From the NCBI RefSeq assembly GCF_020166345.1, contig NZ_JAIUJS010000004.1:1-64000 (forward strand): 64,000 bases of DNA, read 5' to 3'. This document shows, piece after piece, positions 43,831 through 52,788 of the stretch. The notes below the pieces were generated by a model that worked only from the letters and a program-made list of their open reading frames with translations, ran no database searches and was not told the origin of the DNA. Position 1 is the first letter of the stretch. The number at the start of each line of letters is the position of its first letter. The DNA comes from Winogradskyella vincentii (GTDB lineage: Bacteria > Bacteroidota > Bacteroidia > Flavobacteriales > Flavobacteriaceae). A program made the translations under genes and the position numbers.

Positions 43831-45570
43831 ATGAACCAAAAATTCTTTCGCCGATTCACCTTGTTTTTCGTGCTTTTACTTATTGGAATCTCATCTAGTT
43901 ATTCTCAAAATGATGAATGTGGATTTGAATTCACAGAAGAAAATCAAAACTATTATAATTCCATAAAAGAGCAGATAAAACAATTAGAAACTGAGTTTCT
44001 ACAAAACCAACTTACTGGTAGAAGTTCTACAGTTGTAAGTTCTGTTCCTGTTAAGGCACATATTATTAGACAATCTGATGGGACAGGTGGTTTAACTGAT
44101 ATGGAATTAAATGATGCAATGGCTACCATGAATTCAATTTATATAAATGCAGGGATAGAATTCTTTTTGTGCGATGGAATAAATTATATCAATAGTGATG
44201 ATTATTATACTTATGAACAGGCTGAAGAGTCGTTAATGACCTCAGTTCATAACGTCAACGGTGTAATAAACATATATTTTACAAATTCAATAACAAGTAG
44301 TTCTGGAGGTAGTCTTTGTGGCTATGCTTATTTCCCTGGTGGTCCTGAGACTATTTTAATGGCAAATAGTTGTACGACCAATGGTAGTACTTTATCTCAT
44401 GAAATGGGACATTTCTTTGCATTATCGCATACCCACGGCAACAGCAATGTCTTTAACTCTACTCAAGAGCTCGTAGATGGTTCTAATTGCGAAAGTACTG
44501 GTGACTTCATATGTGATACTCCTGCCGATCCAAAATTGGGAGTGAACAATGTTAATGTAGATTGCAATTATACTGATACTACTAGTCAAGATGCTAATGG
44601 AGAGATTTATCAGCCAGATCCATTAAACTTTATGTCTTATTCTCGTAAAAGATGTAGATCATTATTTTCACCGCAACAATATGCCAGAATTAACGCTATT
44701 TATCAAGTTTCTAGAGAAAGTATGGCATGCCCAAGTTTTAGTACTGATTTTATTGCAGATGAAACCGAAACTTGTGGAACAGACCTCACAGTTAGTTTTA
44801 CTGATAATAGTGTTGGAGCTACGTCTTGGTCTTGGGATGTAGATGGTGATGACATTGTAGATTATAACACCCAAAATGTAACACATACTTATAATGGTGT
44901 TGGCGCTTATGATGTAGCATTAACAGTATCAAACGGTTCGAGCAATATAAGTAAGGTTAAAGCACAATATATCAATGTTGGAGCACAAGAAATTAGTACA
45001 ACGACTATTGAGTTGAGCCTAACACTAGACGATTGGCCAGCTGAAACATCATGGAACTTTTTAGATGGAGACGGAAATGTATTGTATTCTGGAGGACCAT
45101 ACGTCGAAGGCGTTGATGATTTTACAACAAAAACGGAAACGTTTACAATCAACCCTGATTTATGCTACAAGTTTGAAATAAATGATAGCTATGGAGATGG
45201 CATTTGCTGTGCTTCAGGGAATGGAAATTATGAGTTAAAGGCTGATGATAATACTTTATTGGCGAGTGGTGGTAATTTTAGCAGTGGTACTACAAATAAT
45301 TTCTTTAATGGCGTACTTAGCGTTAATGAATTTAGTAATGAGGAGATTAACCTATACCCTAATCCAGCTTCAAATTCCTTCACTGTAAAATCGAAAATAC
45401 TTCCTGATAATTTTGAAATCTTTAATGCACTTGGTCAGAAAATAAAAACGTCAAAAATAAATTCAAATCAAGATTTAAACATAAATGTTGAAAATTTAAA
45501 GGAAGGTATTTACTTTATCAAACTTACAAGAGACAATTCTAGTCAGGTCTTATCATTTATTAAAGATTAG
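43831..45570 (+). CDS. Secreted M43-family zinc metalloprotease with PKD domain and T9SS sorting domain
   Basis: A 579-residue exported protease (signal peptide to SYSQ, about 26). Zinc site H190-E191-MG-H194-FFALS-H200, with Ala where the family usually has Gly; a downstream Met-turn reads NFMSYSRKRC. Cysteine pairs match pappalysin-like (M43B) enzymes. A PKD domain follows (about 310-380; SWSWDVDGDDIVDY), then a beta-sandwich region with NDSYGDGICC, and a C-terminal type A sorting domain (NLYPNPASNSF ... LKEGIYFIKL) for type IX secretion. Stand-alone gene. Confidence 0.93.
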   Translation: MNQKFFRRFTLFFVLLLIGISSSYSQNDECGFEFTEENQNYYNSIKEQIKQLETEFLQNQLTGRSSTVVSSVPVKAHIIRQSDGTGGLTDMELNDAMATMNSIYINAGIEFFLCDGINYINSDDYYTYEQAEESLMTSVHNVNGVINIYFTNSITSSSGGSLCGYAYFPGGPETILMANSCTTNGSTLSHEMGHFFALSHTHGNSNVFNSTQELVDGSNCESTGDFICDTPADPKLGVNNVNVDCNYTDTTSQDANGEIYQPDPLNFMSYSRKRCRSLFSPQQYARINAIYQVSRESMACPSFSTDFIADETETCGTDLTVSFTDNSVGATSWSWDVDGDDIVDYNTQNVTHTYNGVGAYDVALTVSNGSSNISKVKAQYINVGAQEISTTTIELSLTLDDWPAETSWNFLDGDGNVLYSGGPYVEGVDDFTTKTETFTINPDLCYKFEINDSYGDGICCASGNGNYELKADDNTLLASGGNFSSGTTNNFFNGVLSVNEFSNEEINLYPNPASNSFTVKSKILPDNFEIFNALGQKIKTSKINSNQDLNINVENLKEGIYFIKLTRDNSSQVLSFIKD

Positions 45571-45591
45571 CAGACTATTTGAAATATAAAT

Positions 45592-45617
45592 AGGCGCATT
45601 TACTGCGCCTTTTTTAT
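45592..45617 (+). terminator. Rho-independent terminator after the metalloprotease gene
   Basis: AGGCGCA (45592-45598) pairs with TGCGCCT (45604-45610), followed by a T-run. The hairpin overlaps the last codon and stop of convergent pyrD. Confidence 0.8.
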
Positions 45618-46622
45618 TATTGCTTTATTAATATTTTTAATAAGTTTTGGTCCTTCATAAACGAACCCAGTATAAAGTTGAACCAGATCAGCACCAGCAT
45701 CAAGTTTATCTAAAGCATCGTTCGCAGAATGAATACCACCTACTCCAATTATAGGAAATGATTTATTACTTTTTTCAGCTAAAAATCTAATTACTTCAGT
45801 AGATCGTTTTGTTAAGGGTTTACCACTCAATCCTCCAGTTTCTGATTTATTCGCACTTGTAAGCCCTTTACGTGAGATTGTGGTATTGGTTGCAATTACA
45901 CCATCTATCTTAGTAGTTTTAACAATATCAATGATGTCCATTAATTGTTCATCCGTTAGATCTGGAGCAATTTTTAGAAGTATTGGTTTAGATTCCGCCT
46001 TGCCAAAATTTAAAACCTGCAAAGCTTTTAAAAGGTTTGTTAAGGGTTCCTTATCTTGCAACGCCCTTAGATTTGGCGTATTTGGTGAGCTTACGTTAAC
46101 AACAAAATAATCTACATAATTAAACAAAGCCTCAAAGCAAATCTCATAATCTTTAATTGCATTTTCGTTAGGCGTAATCTTGTTCTTGCCAATATTACCT
46201 CCAATTAATACACCCTTGTTCTTTTTAAGCCTTGTCACTGCCTCTTCTACACCACCATTATTAAAACCCATTCTATTTATAATTGCTGAGTCAGACCTTA
46301 ATCTGAATAAACGCTTTTTTGGATTTCCAGGTTGTGGTCTAGGTGTTAGAGTGCCTATTTCAATAAATCCAAAACCAAAATTTGATAATTCATTAAACAG
46401 TTTAGCGTCCTTATCAAAACCTGCTGCCAATCCAACAGGATTTTTAAATTTGAGCCCAAACAATTCTCGCTCCAATATTGGGTTTTCAATCTGATATAAG
46501 CTTTTAAACAATCTTTTGACACCTGGTATTTTTGATAAATTCCGAATTAATGAAAATGTAAAATAATGTACTTTTTCTGGGTCGAATAAAAATAAAACAG
46601 GTCTAATTATAGTTTTATACAT
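45600..46622 (-). CDS. pyrD: Dihydroorotate dehydrogenase (quinone), class 2
   Basis: Oxidises dihydroorotate to orotate in pyrimidine synthesis, passing electrons to quinone at the inner membrane. 340 residues with the class 2 N-terminal helical extension ([16 protein letters not shown]), [15 protein letters not shown], the catalytic-Ser segment [15 protein letters not shown] and FMN-binding IATNTTISR / [25 protein letters not shown]. Transcribed alone. TATTTTTG at 46649-46642 fits a -7 element. Confidence 0.96.
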   Translation of the reverse strand: MYKTIIRPVLFLFDPEKVHYFTFSLIRNLSKIPGVKRLFKSLYQIENPILERELFGLKFKNPVGLAAGFDKDAKLFNELSNFGFGFIEIGTLTPRPQPGNPKKRLFRLRSDSAIINRMGFNNGGVEEAVTRLKKNKGVLIGGNIGKNKITPNENAIKDYEICFEALFNYVDYFVVNVSSPNTPNLRALQDKEPLTNLLKALQVLNFGKAESKPILLKIAPDLTDEQLMDIIDIVKTTKIDGVIATNTTISRKGLTSANKSETGGLSGKPLTKRSTEVIRFLAEKSNKSFPIIGVGGIHSANDALDKLDAGADLVQLYTGFVYEGPKLIKNINKAIIKKAQ

Positions 46623-46770
46623 GTAGTGCTAATTTGCTGTACAAAAATAACATTCTTATTAGTTTTTATTGACTCAAGAACATATTAATTAAATAAGAAT
46701 AAACTGTCATTTGTCATTAATTTATACCATTGTAATTCTTAACTTTGACATATAACTAATAAACACAATC

Positions 46771-47601
46771 ATGAAAAAAATCATTATTCCTGTCGATTTT
46801 TCAATCCATTCAGAATATGCCTTAGAAACAGGTGCGGCACTAGCTAAAAAACATAATGCAGAATTAATTGTAATGCATATGCTAGAACTTTCTGAATCAC
46901 TTATATCATCATCTAGTAATGCAAGAAATGAAGAAACTGCATTTATGTTAATGTTGGCCAATAAAAGGTTTGAAGAGTTTTTAGATAAGCCATATTTAGA
47001 AGGAGTCAATATAACACCATTGATTAAACATCACAAAGTTTTAAAAGAAGTTTCGGATGTTGCTAATTATGAAAAGGCAGATTTGGTTGTAATGGGTTCT
47101 CGAGGGCATAGTGAACATGATGGAATTTTTACGGGTTCAAATACCGAAAAGGTAGTTCGTTATAGTAAAATTCCTGTTTTGGTGGTTAAAACTAAACCTG
47201 AATCGGTAGAATTTAAAAATATAGTTATGGCTACCGATTTTATGGAAGAAAGTATTTCTGCTGTAAAAACTGGTCTTGAATTATTAAACCAACTATCAGA
47301 AAATGTAATTCTTCTCCACGTTAATTTACCTAATTTAAGTTTCTTGAGTTCTGATGAAATTGATGAAAGAGTATCTGAATTTATGAAATTATCTCAACTT
47401 GAGGACAAAAACGTAAATATTGATTTCATAGCAGACCATAATGTGGAGGATGGCGTATTAAGTTATGCTAGACGAATTAATGCTGATGCAGTTGCTATGA
47501 TTACTCATGGCAGAAAGGGTTTAAGTCATTTCTTTGGTGGTAGTATTTCGGAAGATATCGTAAATCACGCCAAACGACCTGTTGTAACGTTCAGGAAATA
47601 A
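46771..47601 (+). CDS. Universal stress protein, two tandem Usp domains
   Basis: A 276-residue cytoplasmic protein with two UspA folds (about 1-145 and 146-276). The first keeps the ATP-binding pattern VVMGSRGHSEHDGIFTGSNTEKVV; the second has AVAMITHGRKGLSHFFGGSISEDIV, also with a G-x2-G-x9-GS form. Double-domain Usp proteins are common in Bacteroidetes and respond to starvation or oxygen stress. TAACTTTG at 46740-46747 fits a -7 box. A hairpin terminator follows. Confidence 0.92.
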   Translation: MKKIIIPVDFSIHSEYALETGAALAKKHNAELIVMHMLELSESLISSSSNARNEETAFMLMLANKRFEEFLDKPYLEGVNITPLIKHHKVLKEVSDVANYEKADLVVMGSRGHSEHDGIFTGSNTEKVVRYSKIPVLVVKTKPESVEFKNIVMATDFMEESISAVKTGLELLNQLSENVILLHVNLPNLSFLSSDEIDERVSEFMKLSQLEDKNVNIDFIADHNVEDGVLSYARRINADAVAMITHGRKGLSHFFGGSISEDIVNHAKRPVVTFRK

Positions 47602-47607
47602 TATTTT

Positions 47608-47632
47608 AAAAGCCTTGAAATTCAAGGCTTTT
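47608..47632 (+). terminator. Rho-independent terminator after the universal stress protein gene
   Basis: AAAAGCCTTGAA and TTCAAGGCTTTT flank a minimal loop; the T-run is short (TTTTATATT) but the stem is perfect. Confidence 0.75.
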
Positions 47633-47679
47633 ATATTAAATGACAATTGACTATTATTATTTTGATAAAAACAATAAAC

Positions 47680-48912
47680 ATGCAACATATTATAGACCGA
47701 TTTATAAGCTACATTTCAATAGATACAGAATCAGATCCAAATTCTAACACAACACCAAGTACAAAAAAGCAATGGAATTTAGCAAATAAACTAGTTGATG
47801 AGCTCAAAACCATTGGTATGAGTGACGTCTCTATAGATGAAAATGCCTATATCATGGCTACCCTGCCAAGCAATGTAGATTATGATGTACCTACCATTGG
47901 TTTTATTTCGCATTTTGATACTTCACCAGACTTTACAGGAGCTAATGTTAAGCCACAAATAATTGAAAACTACGATGGTAAAGACATTGTTCTCAATAAA
48001 AAACAGGACATTGTTTTATCCCCAAGTTATTTCGAAGATTTATTATTATATAAAGGTAAAACTCTGATAACAACAGATGGCACAACACTTCTTGGAGCTG
48101 ACGATAAAGCAGGAATCACGGAAATAGTCACCGCAATGGAGTATCTTATAAACAATCCACATATTAAACATGGTAAAATTAGAGTAGGATTTACTCCTGA
48201 TGAAGAAATAGGAAGAGGCGCTCATAAATTTGACGTTGATAAATTTGGTGCTGATTGGGCTTATACTATGGATGGTAGCCAGATTGGGGAATTAGAATAC
48301 GAAAATTTTAATGCCGCTGGTGCAGTTATAAAGGCTAAAGGAAAAATTGTTCATCCAGGATATGCAAAAGGTAAAATGATAAATTCAATGTATTATGCTA
48401 CTGAATTTATAAATTCATTACCAAGATTAGAAACGCCAGAACATACTGAAGGATACCAAGGCTTTTTTCATTTGACAAAAATTGAAGGAAAGGTTGAAGA
48501 AACATCACTTCAATATATAATCAGGGATCATGACAAAGAAAAGTTTGAAGCTCGTAAATCTTTAATGGAGAAGATTGTGAATGATTTAAACACAAAATTT
48601 GAATCTGACATTTTTTCAATTGAATTAAAAGATCAGTACTTTAATATGAAAGAGAAAGTAGAACCAGTAATGCATATTGTAGATATTGCTGAAGAAGCAA
48701 TGAAATCCCTAGGCATTAAACCGTTAATAAAACCTATTAGAGGCGGAACCGACGGTTCTCAACTATCCTATATGGGATTACCATGCCCAAACATATTTGC
48801 AGGAGGACACAATTTTCATGGACGTTACGAATATGTACCTGTAGAAAGTATGCAAAAAGCAGTTGAAGTTATTTGTAAAGTAGCTGAATTAACAGCCACA
48901 AAATATAGCTAA
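47680..48912 (+). CDS. pepT: Peptidase T (tripeptide aminopeptidase)
   Basis: A 410-residue M20 metallopeptidase from ATG 47680 ([19 protein letters not shown]); a TTG at 47647 is in frame but would overlap the upstream hairpin region. Metal and catalytic residues are visible in [35 protein letters not shown] and the C-terminal [13 protein letters not shown]. It removes N-terminal residues from tripeptides in the cytoplasm. Followed 14 bp later by a small DUF1801-type gene. Confidence 0.96.
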   Translation: MQHIIDRFISYISIDTESDPNSNTTPSTKKQWNLANKLVDELKTIGMSDVSIDENAYIMATLPSNVDYDVPTIGFISHFDTSPDFTGANVKPQIIENYDGKDIVLNKKQDIVLSPSYFEDLLLYKGKTLITTDGTTLLGADDKAGITEIVTAMEYLINNPHIKHGKIRVGFTPDEEIGRGAHKFDVDKFGADWAYTMDGSQIGELEYENFNAAGAVIKAKGKIVHPGYAKGKMINSMYYATEFINSLPRLETPEHTEGYQGFFHLTKIEGKVEETSLQYIIRDHDKEKFEARKSLMEKIVNDLNTKFESDIFSIELKDQYFNMKEKVEPVMHIVDIAEEAMKSLGIKPLIKPIRGGTDGSQLSYMGLPCPNIFAGGHNFHGRYEYVPVESMQKAVEVICKVAELTATKYS

Positions 48913-48926
48913 AGAATATTCTCAAA

Positions 48927-49526
48927 ATGAAAAAAATCTATTCCGTTGAGGAATACATAGAAGAAAACTCTCATTATGGTGAAGAACTAAAATTGATTCG
49001 ATCCATTATTAACAAAACTGAGCTCGTTGAAACGATTAAGTGGAGTGCACCCACTTATATGCTCAATGGAAAGAACGTCGTTGGGTTTAGCGCCTTTAAA
49101 AACCACTTTGGACTTTGGTTTTATAATGGTGTGTTTTTAAAGGACAAACACAACCTATTAATTAATGCTCAAGAGAATAAAACTAAAGCCTTGAGGCAAA
49201 TGCGATTTACGCATAAAGATCAAATCAATGAAGCTATTTTATTAGAATACATTAAAGAAGCGATTGAAAATCAGCGTATAGGAAAAGAAATTAAACCTAC
49301 CAGAAATACAAAGCCTATAAAAGTACCAGCGGCATTAGAACATATTTTTAAAGACAATAAAGATGTTAGCCATGCATTCAAATTATTAACTCCTGGGAAA
49401 CAACGCGAGTATTGCGAGTACATCTCAACCGCAAAACGAGAGGCCACCAAACTTTCACGTATTGAAAAAATATTACCAATGATTTTAAACGGTGTAGGCC
49501 TAAACGACAAATACAAAAACTGCTAA
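48927..49526 (+). CDS. YdeI/DUF1801-domain protein
   Basis: A 199-residue soluble protein. The N-terminal domain (EYIEENSHYGEELKLIRSIINK..., IKWSAPTYMLNGKNVVGFSAFKNHFGLWF) is DUF1801-like; the C-terminal part (LKDNKDVSHAF-type segment, LTPGKQREYCEYISTAKREATKLSRIEKILPMI) is the YdeI/OmdA repeat seen in bacteriocin-protection proteins. Function not established. Co-directional with pepT. Confidence 0.85.
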   Translation: MKKIYSVEEYIEENSHYGEELKLIRSIINKTELVETIKWSAPTYMLNGKNVVGFSAFKNHFGLWFYNGVFLKDKHNLLINAQENKTKALRQMRFTHKDQINEAILLEYIKEAIENQRIGKEIKPTRNTKPIKVPAALEHIFKDNKDVSHAFKLLTPGKQREYCEYISTAKREATKLSRIEKILPMILNGVGLNDKYKNC

Positions 49527-49530
49527 TAAA

Positions 49531-49560
49531 AAAACCCGCTGTAAAAGCGGGTTTTTTATA
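49531..49560. terminator. Bidirectional Rho-independent terminator
   Basis: AAAACCCGCT (49531-49540) pairs with AGCGGGTTTT (49546-49555) around a 5-nt loop; A-tract and T-tract on the two sides serve both the upstream plus-strand gene and convergent yajC. Confidence 0.88.
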
Positions 49561-49576
49561 TCTTAATTACAAACTG

Positions 49577-49870
49577 TTATTTCTTAGCAACAGCAGTTGT
49601 ATTTAGTTTTTTACTCATTTCCATAGAAATCGCAGAACGATCGAACTTAATCTTACCTGCAAGTGTTTCTATAACACAGCTATTGTCTTTATCGTTTAGA
49701 TCAACAACTTTGCCGTGCATACCACTTTTGGTAATTACACGATCACCGCGTTTTAATTCGCTCGCAAATTTCTTTTCTTGTTTTGCGCGTTTCATTTGTG
49801 GTGCAATCATAAAGAAATACATCACAGCAAAAATTGCAATAAATGGTAAAAAAGATCCTAATCCTTCCAT
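49577..49870 (-). CDS. yajC: Preprotein translocase subunit YajC
   Basis: A 97-residue protein with one N-terminal membrane helix (FLPFIAIFAVMYFFMIAPQMKRAKQ) and a small cytoplasmic domain (LKRGDRVITKSGMHGKVVDLNDKDNSCVIET), the standard YajC layout. It associates with SecDF and YidC. It lies 10 bp downstream of the DUF1573 lipoprotein gene. Bacteroidetes commonly show the nusB-DUF1573-yajC order seen here. Confidence 0.95.
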   Translation of the reverse strand: MEGLGSFLPFIAIFAVMYFFMIAPQMKRAKQEKKFASELKRGDRVITKSGMHGKVVDLNDKDNSCVIETLAGKIKFDRSAISMEMSKKLNTTAVAKK

Positions 49871-49880
49871 TAATTAATAT

Positions 49881-50423
49881 TTAGTCGTGGTTATGACCTT
49901 CGTGACCAGGTTGAGTCGATGTCTTAGTCGTAGATAAAGGGTTGATGTTTGCTTTTCCAGCTGCTTGAACTGGTGCGTTTGGATCTTTCTGAACCATAGC
50001 AGTAATTTTTACAACTTCTTTACCTTTCTCTGTGTTTGTTGTCATTGTTAATGACTTAGAAACTTTTCCATTTCCTTTACCATTGAACTTTACAGTAAAT
50101 TGACCAGATTCTCCTGGTGCAACTTCTTTTGTCCAGTTATTTGGTACTGTACATCCACAAGTACTTTTAATATTACTTACAACCAACATTGAGTTACCCG
50201 TATTTGTATAATTAAAAATAGTCTCAACAGGAGTACCATCCATGATAGTACCAAAGTCGTGTGTAGTTTTGTCTAATGCAATTACAGGGAAATTACCTGC
50301 GTTAGCATCTCTTTCTGCCGCTACGGCAACATTTTCTGATTTTACTTTACTTGCTGCATTTTCTTTACATGATGTAAAGGCTACCATACATAATGCACTA
50401 AGTCCTAAGATTACTTTTTTCAT
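49881..50423 (-). CDS. DUF1573 lipoprotein
   Basis: A 180-residue lipoprotein from ATG 50423 (GTG 50426 is also in frame). Lipobox AFTSC. The mature part has an Ig-like DUF1573 domain with the family motif HDFGTIMDGTPVETIFNYTNTG and CGCTVPNNWTKE, then FNGKGNGK and VVKITA. The C-terminus is His-rich (GHEGHNHD). Function unknown; widespread in Bacteroidetes. It lies between nusB and yajC. Confidence 0.9.
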   Translation of the reverse strand: MKKVILGLSALCMVAFTSCKENAASKVKSENVAVAAERDANAGNFPVIALDKTTHDFGTIMDGTPVETIFNYTNTGNSMLVVSNIKSTCGCTVPNNWTKEVAPGESGQFTVKFNGKGNGKVSKSLTMTTNTEKGKEVVKITAMVQKDPNAPVQAAGKANINPLSTTKTSTQPGHEGHNHD

Positions 50424-50532
50424 CACTTTATAATTTAAATTTATGATTATTCGTGGGTTGCGAAGTTAATAATTATTTCAACCAATTAAAACTTTTAAAG
50501 GTGCTTCTGGATTTTTTGTAAGAAAATACGCT

Positions 50533-51468
50533 TTACCTCAAGCCACGCCCAGACTTTGGATGCAAATTGTTAGTCTGATATTCCTTAACGATTTTATCTA
50601 AAATACCATTGATAAATAAACTACTTTTGGGTGTAGAATATTCCTTAGCAATCTCTAAATATTCATTAATAGTTACTTTCTGAGGAATTGATGGGAATTT
50701 CTGAAATTCGCATATCGCCATTTTAAGAAGCACACCGTCTAAACTTGCTAACCGCTCTGAATCCCAATTCGTGGTCTTCTTGGCAATTTCTTCACTAAAA
50801 CTAGAAGTATTCAATAATGTTTTTCTTAGTAGTTCTGTTGCGAATTTTTTATCGTCCATATCCTTGTAAAGCTCAGGTAATAAAGCCGTTTCAGGAGCAT
50901 TGAATTTTAATTTTCTAAATATTTTAATCAAGGATGTATTGACTACAGGTAAGTCATCTACCCAAGTCAAACGCTTATCTTCAAAATAGTCGTAAAGCTT
51001 ATCGTTTGGAGCAATAATTTCTGAATATATGTCTAAAACAAACTGCTTATCATTATTAAAATCATTGCCAGAATATTCACTGTAGATCTTACTTTTCAGA
51101 ATTAACTTAAAAAGTATATCCACATATTCTGAATCCAAATCCCAAAAGTCCAATTTCTTTTTAGTTATAGTTTCTTGCAACAATGTATTGCCACTAATTA
51201 ATTCTAAGAATTGGTTGTTGGCAAAATTAGAACTGTTTTCCACGCCATCTTCTGTGGCTAAATGTATGTTCTGAAGTTTTTGGTGATAATCCTTGCTCTT
51301 CTTGTGTATTGCTGTGAGTAGAGCTAAAATTGATAAATACAAGTCGTACATGCTATCTATACTATGAAGTAAAAACTTTTCATCTTTTGTAAGATCATCA
51401 CTTTCAGTACCATTAAAAGCGTACAATGATTGCATTACTTTAATTCTGATGTGTCTTCTGTTTAGCAT
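50533..51468 (-). CDS. nusB: Transcription antitermination protein NusB, long Bacteroidetes form
   Basis: A 311-residue protein. The C-terminal 130 residues or so (ELLRKTLLNTSSFSEEIAKKTTNWDSERLASLDGVLLKMAICEFQKFPSIPQKVTINEYLEIAKEYSTPKSSLFINGILDKI) match NusB, which with NusE binds boxA RNA in rRNA antitermination. The N-terminal 170 residues begin RRHIRIKVMQSLYAFN like NusB, then carry an extra helical region not found in the 140-residue proteobacterial protein. The long form appears to be usual for the phylum. Confidence 0.93.
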   Translation of the reverse strand: MLNRRHIRIKVMQSLYAFNGTESDDLTKDEKFLLHSIDSMYDLYLSILALLTAIHKKSKDYHQKLQNIHLATEDGVENSSNFANNQFLELISGNTLLQETITKKKLDFWDLDSEYVDILFKLILKSKIYSEYSGNDFNNDKQFVLDIYSEIIAPNDKLYDYFEDKRLTWVDDLPVVNTSLIKIFRKLKFNAPETALLPELYKDMDDKKFATELLRKTLLNTSSFSEEIAKKTTNWDSERLASLDGVLLKMAICEFQKFPSIPQKVTINEYLEIAKEYSTPKSSLFINGILDKIVKEYQTNNLHPKSGRGLR

Positions 51469-51493
51469 GTTTAAGAACTTCTTATATGGTGTT

Positions 51494-51526
51494 TAAAAAA
51501 GGTGAACCATCTTGTGATTCACCTTG
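51494..51526 (-). terminator. Terminator after the leucine-dehydrogenase-family gene
   Basis: AAGGTGAA and TTCACCTT flank an 11-nt loop; the A-tract on the left (about 51494-51500) is the T-run on the minus strand. A -7-like TATTTTTG for nusB (51534-51527) lies beside it. Confidence 0.65.
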
Positions 51527-51557
51527 CAAAAATACTATTATTTAATTCTGAAAAAAA

Positions 51558-52661
51558 TTATTTAGAATTTTCTCGTTTCCTAGTTTCAATACGCTCACTT
51601 GCTATTTTGTAAGCCGCTTCAAAAGTGGTAAGATTATTTGCTTTAGCACTATCTAAAATCTCAAGAGTGGTATTATAAATATTTTCGGTTTTTCTTATTA
51701 TTTCTTGCTTGTCATAGTCTTCTAACTCCGCATAAACATTTATAATTCCACCTGCATTAATTAAAAAATCTGGAGCATATACAATGTCTCTTTCTTGTAA
51801 TATTCTGCCGTGTTTAGTTTCTTCTACCAGTTGATTGTTTGCCGCACCTGCAATAATATCTGCCTTTAATCTATAAATGGTTTCGTCATTAACAGTAGCT
51901 CCTAATGCACATGGTGCATAGATATCCATTTCTTCGTTATACAAATCATCACCTTCATAAATAGCAACGTGATATTTATTACTCACAAATTCTAATCGCT
52001 CCTTATTTATGTCAGTAATATATACCTCTGCACCTTCATTAACCAAATGTTCAACCAAAGCTTCACCTACACTACCTATACCTTGAACAAATACTTTTTT
52101 GTCTTCTAGTATATTAGAACCGTACTTAAATTGAGCTGCCGCCTTCATTCCCATAAATACGCCATAGGCAGTTATTGGAGACGGGCTACCAGCACCGCCT
52201 TTACTTTCAGATATTCCGGTAACATAAGGTGTAACTTCCCTTACAATATCCATATCCTCAGTATGCATTCCTACATCTTCTGCTGTAATGTATTTGCCAT
52301 TTAGTGAATGTACAAACTCACCAAATCGCTTCATTAACTCAGGTGTTTTTTGTGTTTTAGGATCGCCAAGAATAACTGCTTTTCCACCTCCTAGGTTCAA
52401 TCCTGTAATTGCAGATTTAAATGTCATGCCACGAGAGAGACGCAATACATCATTTAATGCTTCCCACTCATTCTTATATGGTAACATTCTGGTACCTCCT
52501 AATGCAGGTCCTAAAACGGTATTATGAATACCAATTATAGCTTTTAAACCAGTATCTTTGTCATTGCAAAAGACAATTTGCTCGTGATTATCAAAAGATG
52601 CTTGACCAAAAACCGGATCGACTTTTGACAAATCTTTCGAGTCCATAACTTCTGAAGTCAT
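51558..52661 (-). CDS. Glu/Leu/Phe/Val dehydrogenase family protein (leucine dehydrogenase-like)
   Basis: A 367-residue NAD-dependent amino-acid dehydrogenase. GPALGGTRMLPY, the catalytic-lysine region GLNLGGGKAVILGDPK, EDVGMHTEDMDIV, and the Rossmann segment VQGIGSVGEALVEHL followed by DI (Asp: NAD preference) are typical of Leu/Val dehydrogenases; AAGAANNQL is the C-terminal substrate segment. It would deaminate branched-chain amino acids to keto acids. Single gene with its own terminator. Confidence 0.93.
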   Translation of the reverse strand: MTSEVMDSKDLSKVDPVFGQASFDNHEQIVFCNDKDTGLKAIIGIHNTVLGPALGGTRMLPYKNEWEALNDVLRLSRGMTFKSAITGLNLGGGKAVILGDPKTQKTPELMKRFGEFVHSLNGKYITAEDVGMHTEDMDIVREVTPYVTGISESKGGAGSPSPITAYGVFMGMKAAAQFKYGSNILEDKKVFVQGIGSVGEALVEHLVNEGAEVYITDINKERLEFVSNKYHVAIYEGDDLYNEEMDIYAPCALGATVNDETIYRLKADIIAGAANNQLVEETKHGRILQERDIVYAPDFLINAGGIINVYAELEDYDKQEIIRKTENIYNTTLEILDSAKANNLTTFEAAYKIASERIETRKRENSK

Positions 52662-52788
52662 ATTGAGATTTTAGGATATTAAAAATTGTATAAAAACAAC
52701 ATGTAAATTTAAACCAATACTAGAGGATTAGCAAAATATTAACGATTAAATAGGATTATCGTAATACTTTTGACCGACCAAATGCAAC

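Noticed and set aside
44668..45152. Long minus-strand open frames inside the metalloprotease gene.
   Set aside because: They are shadows of a well-supported gene with signal peptide, catalytic motif and T9SS domain.
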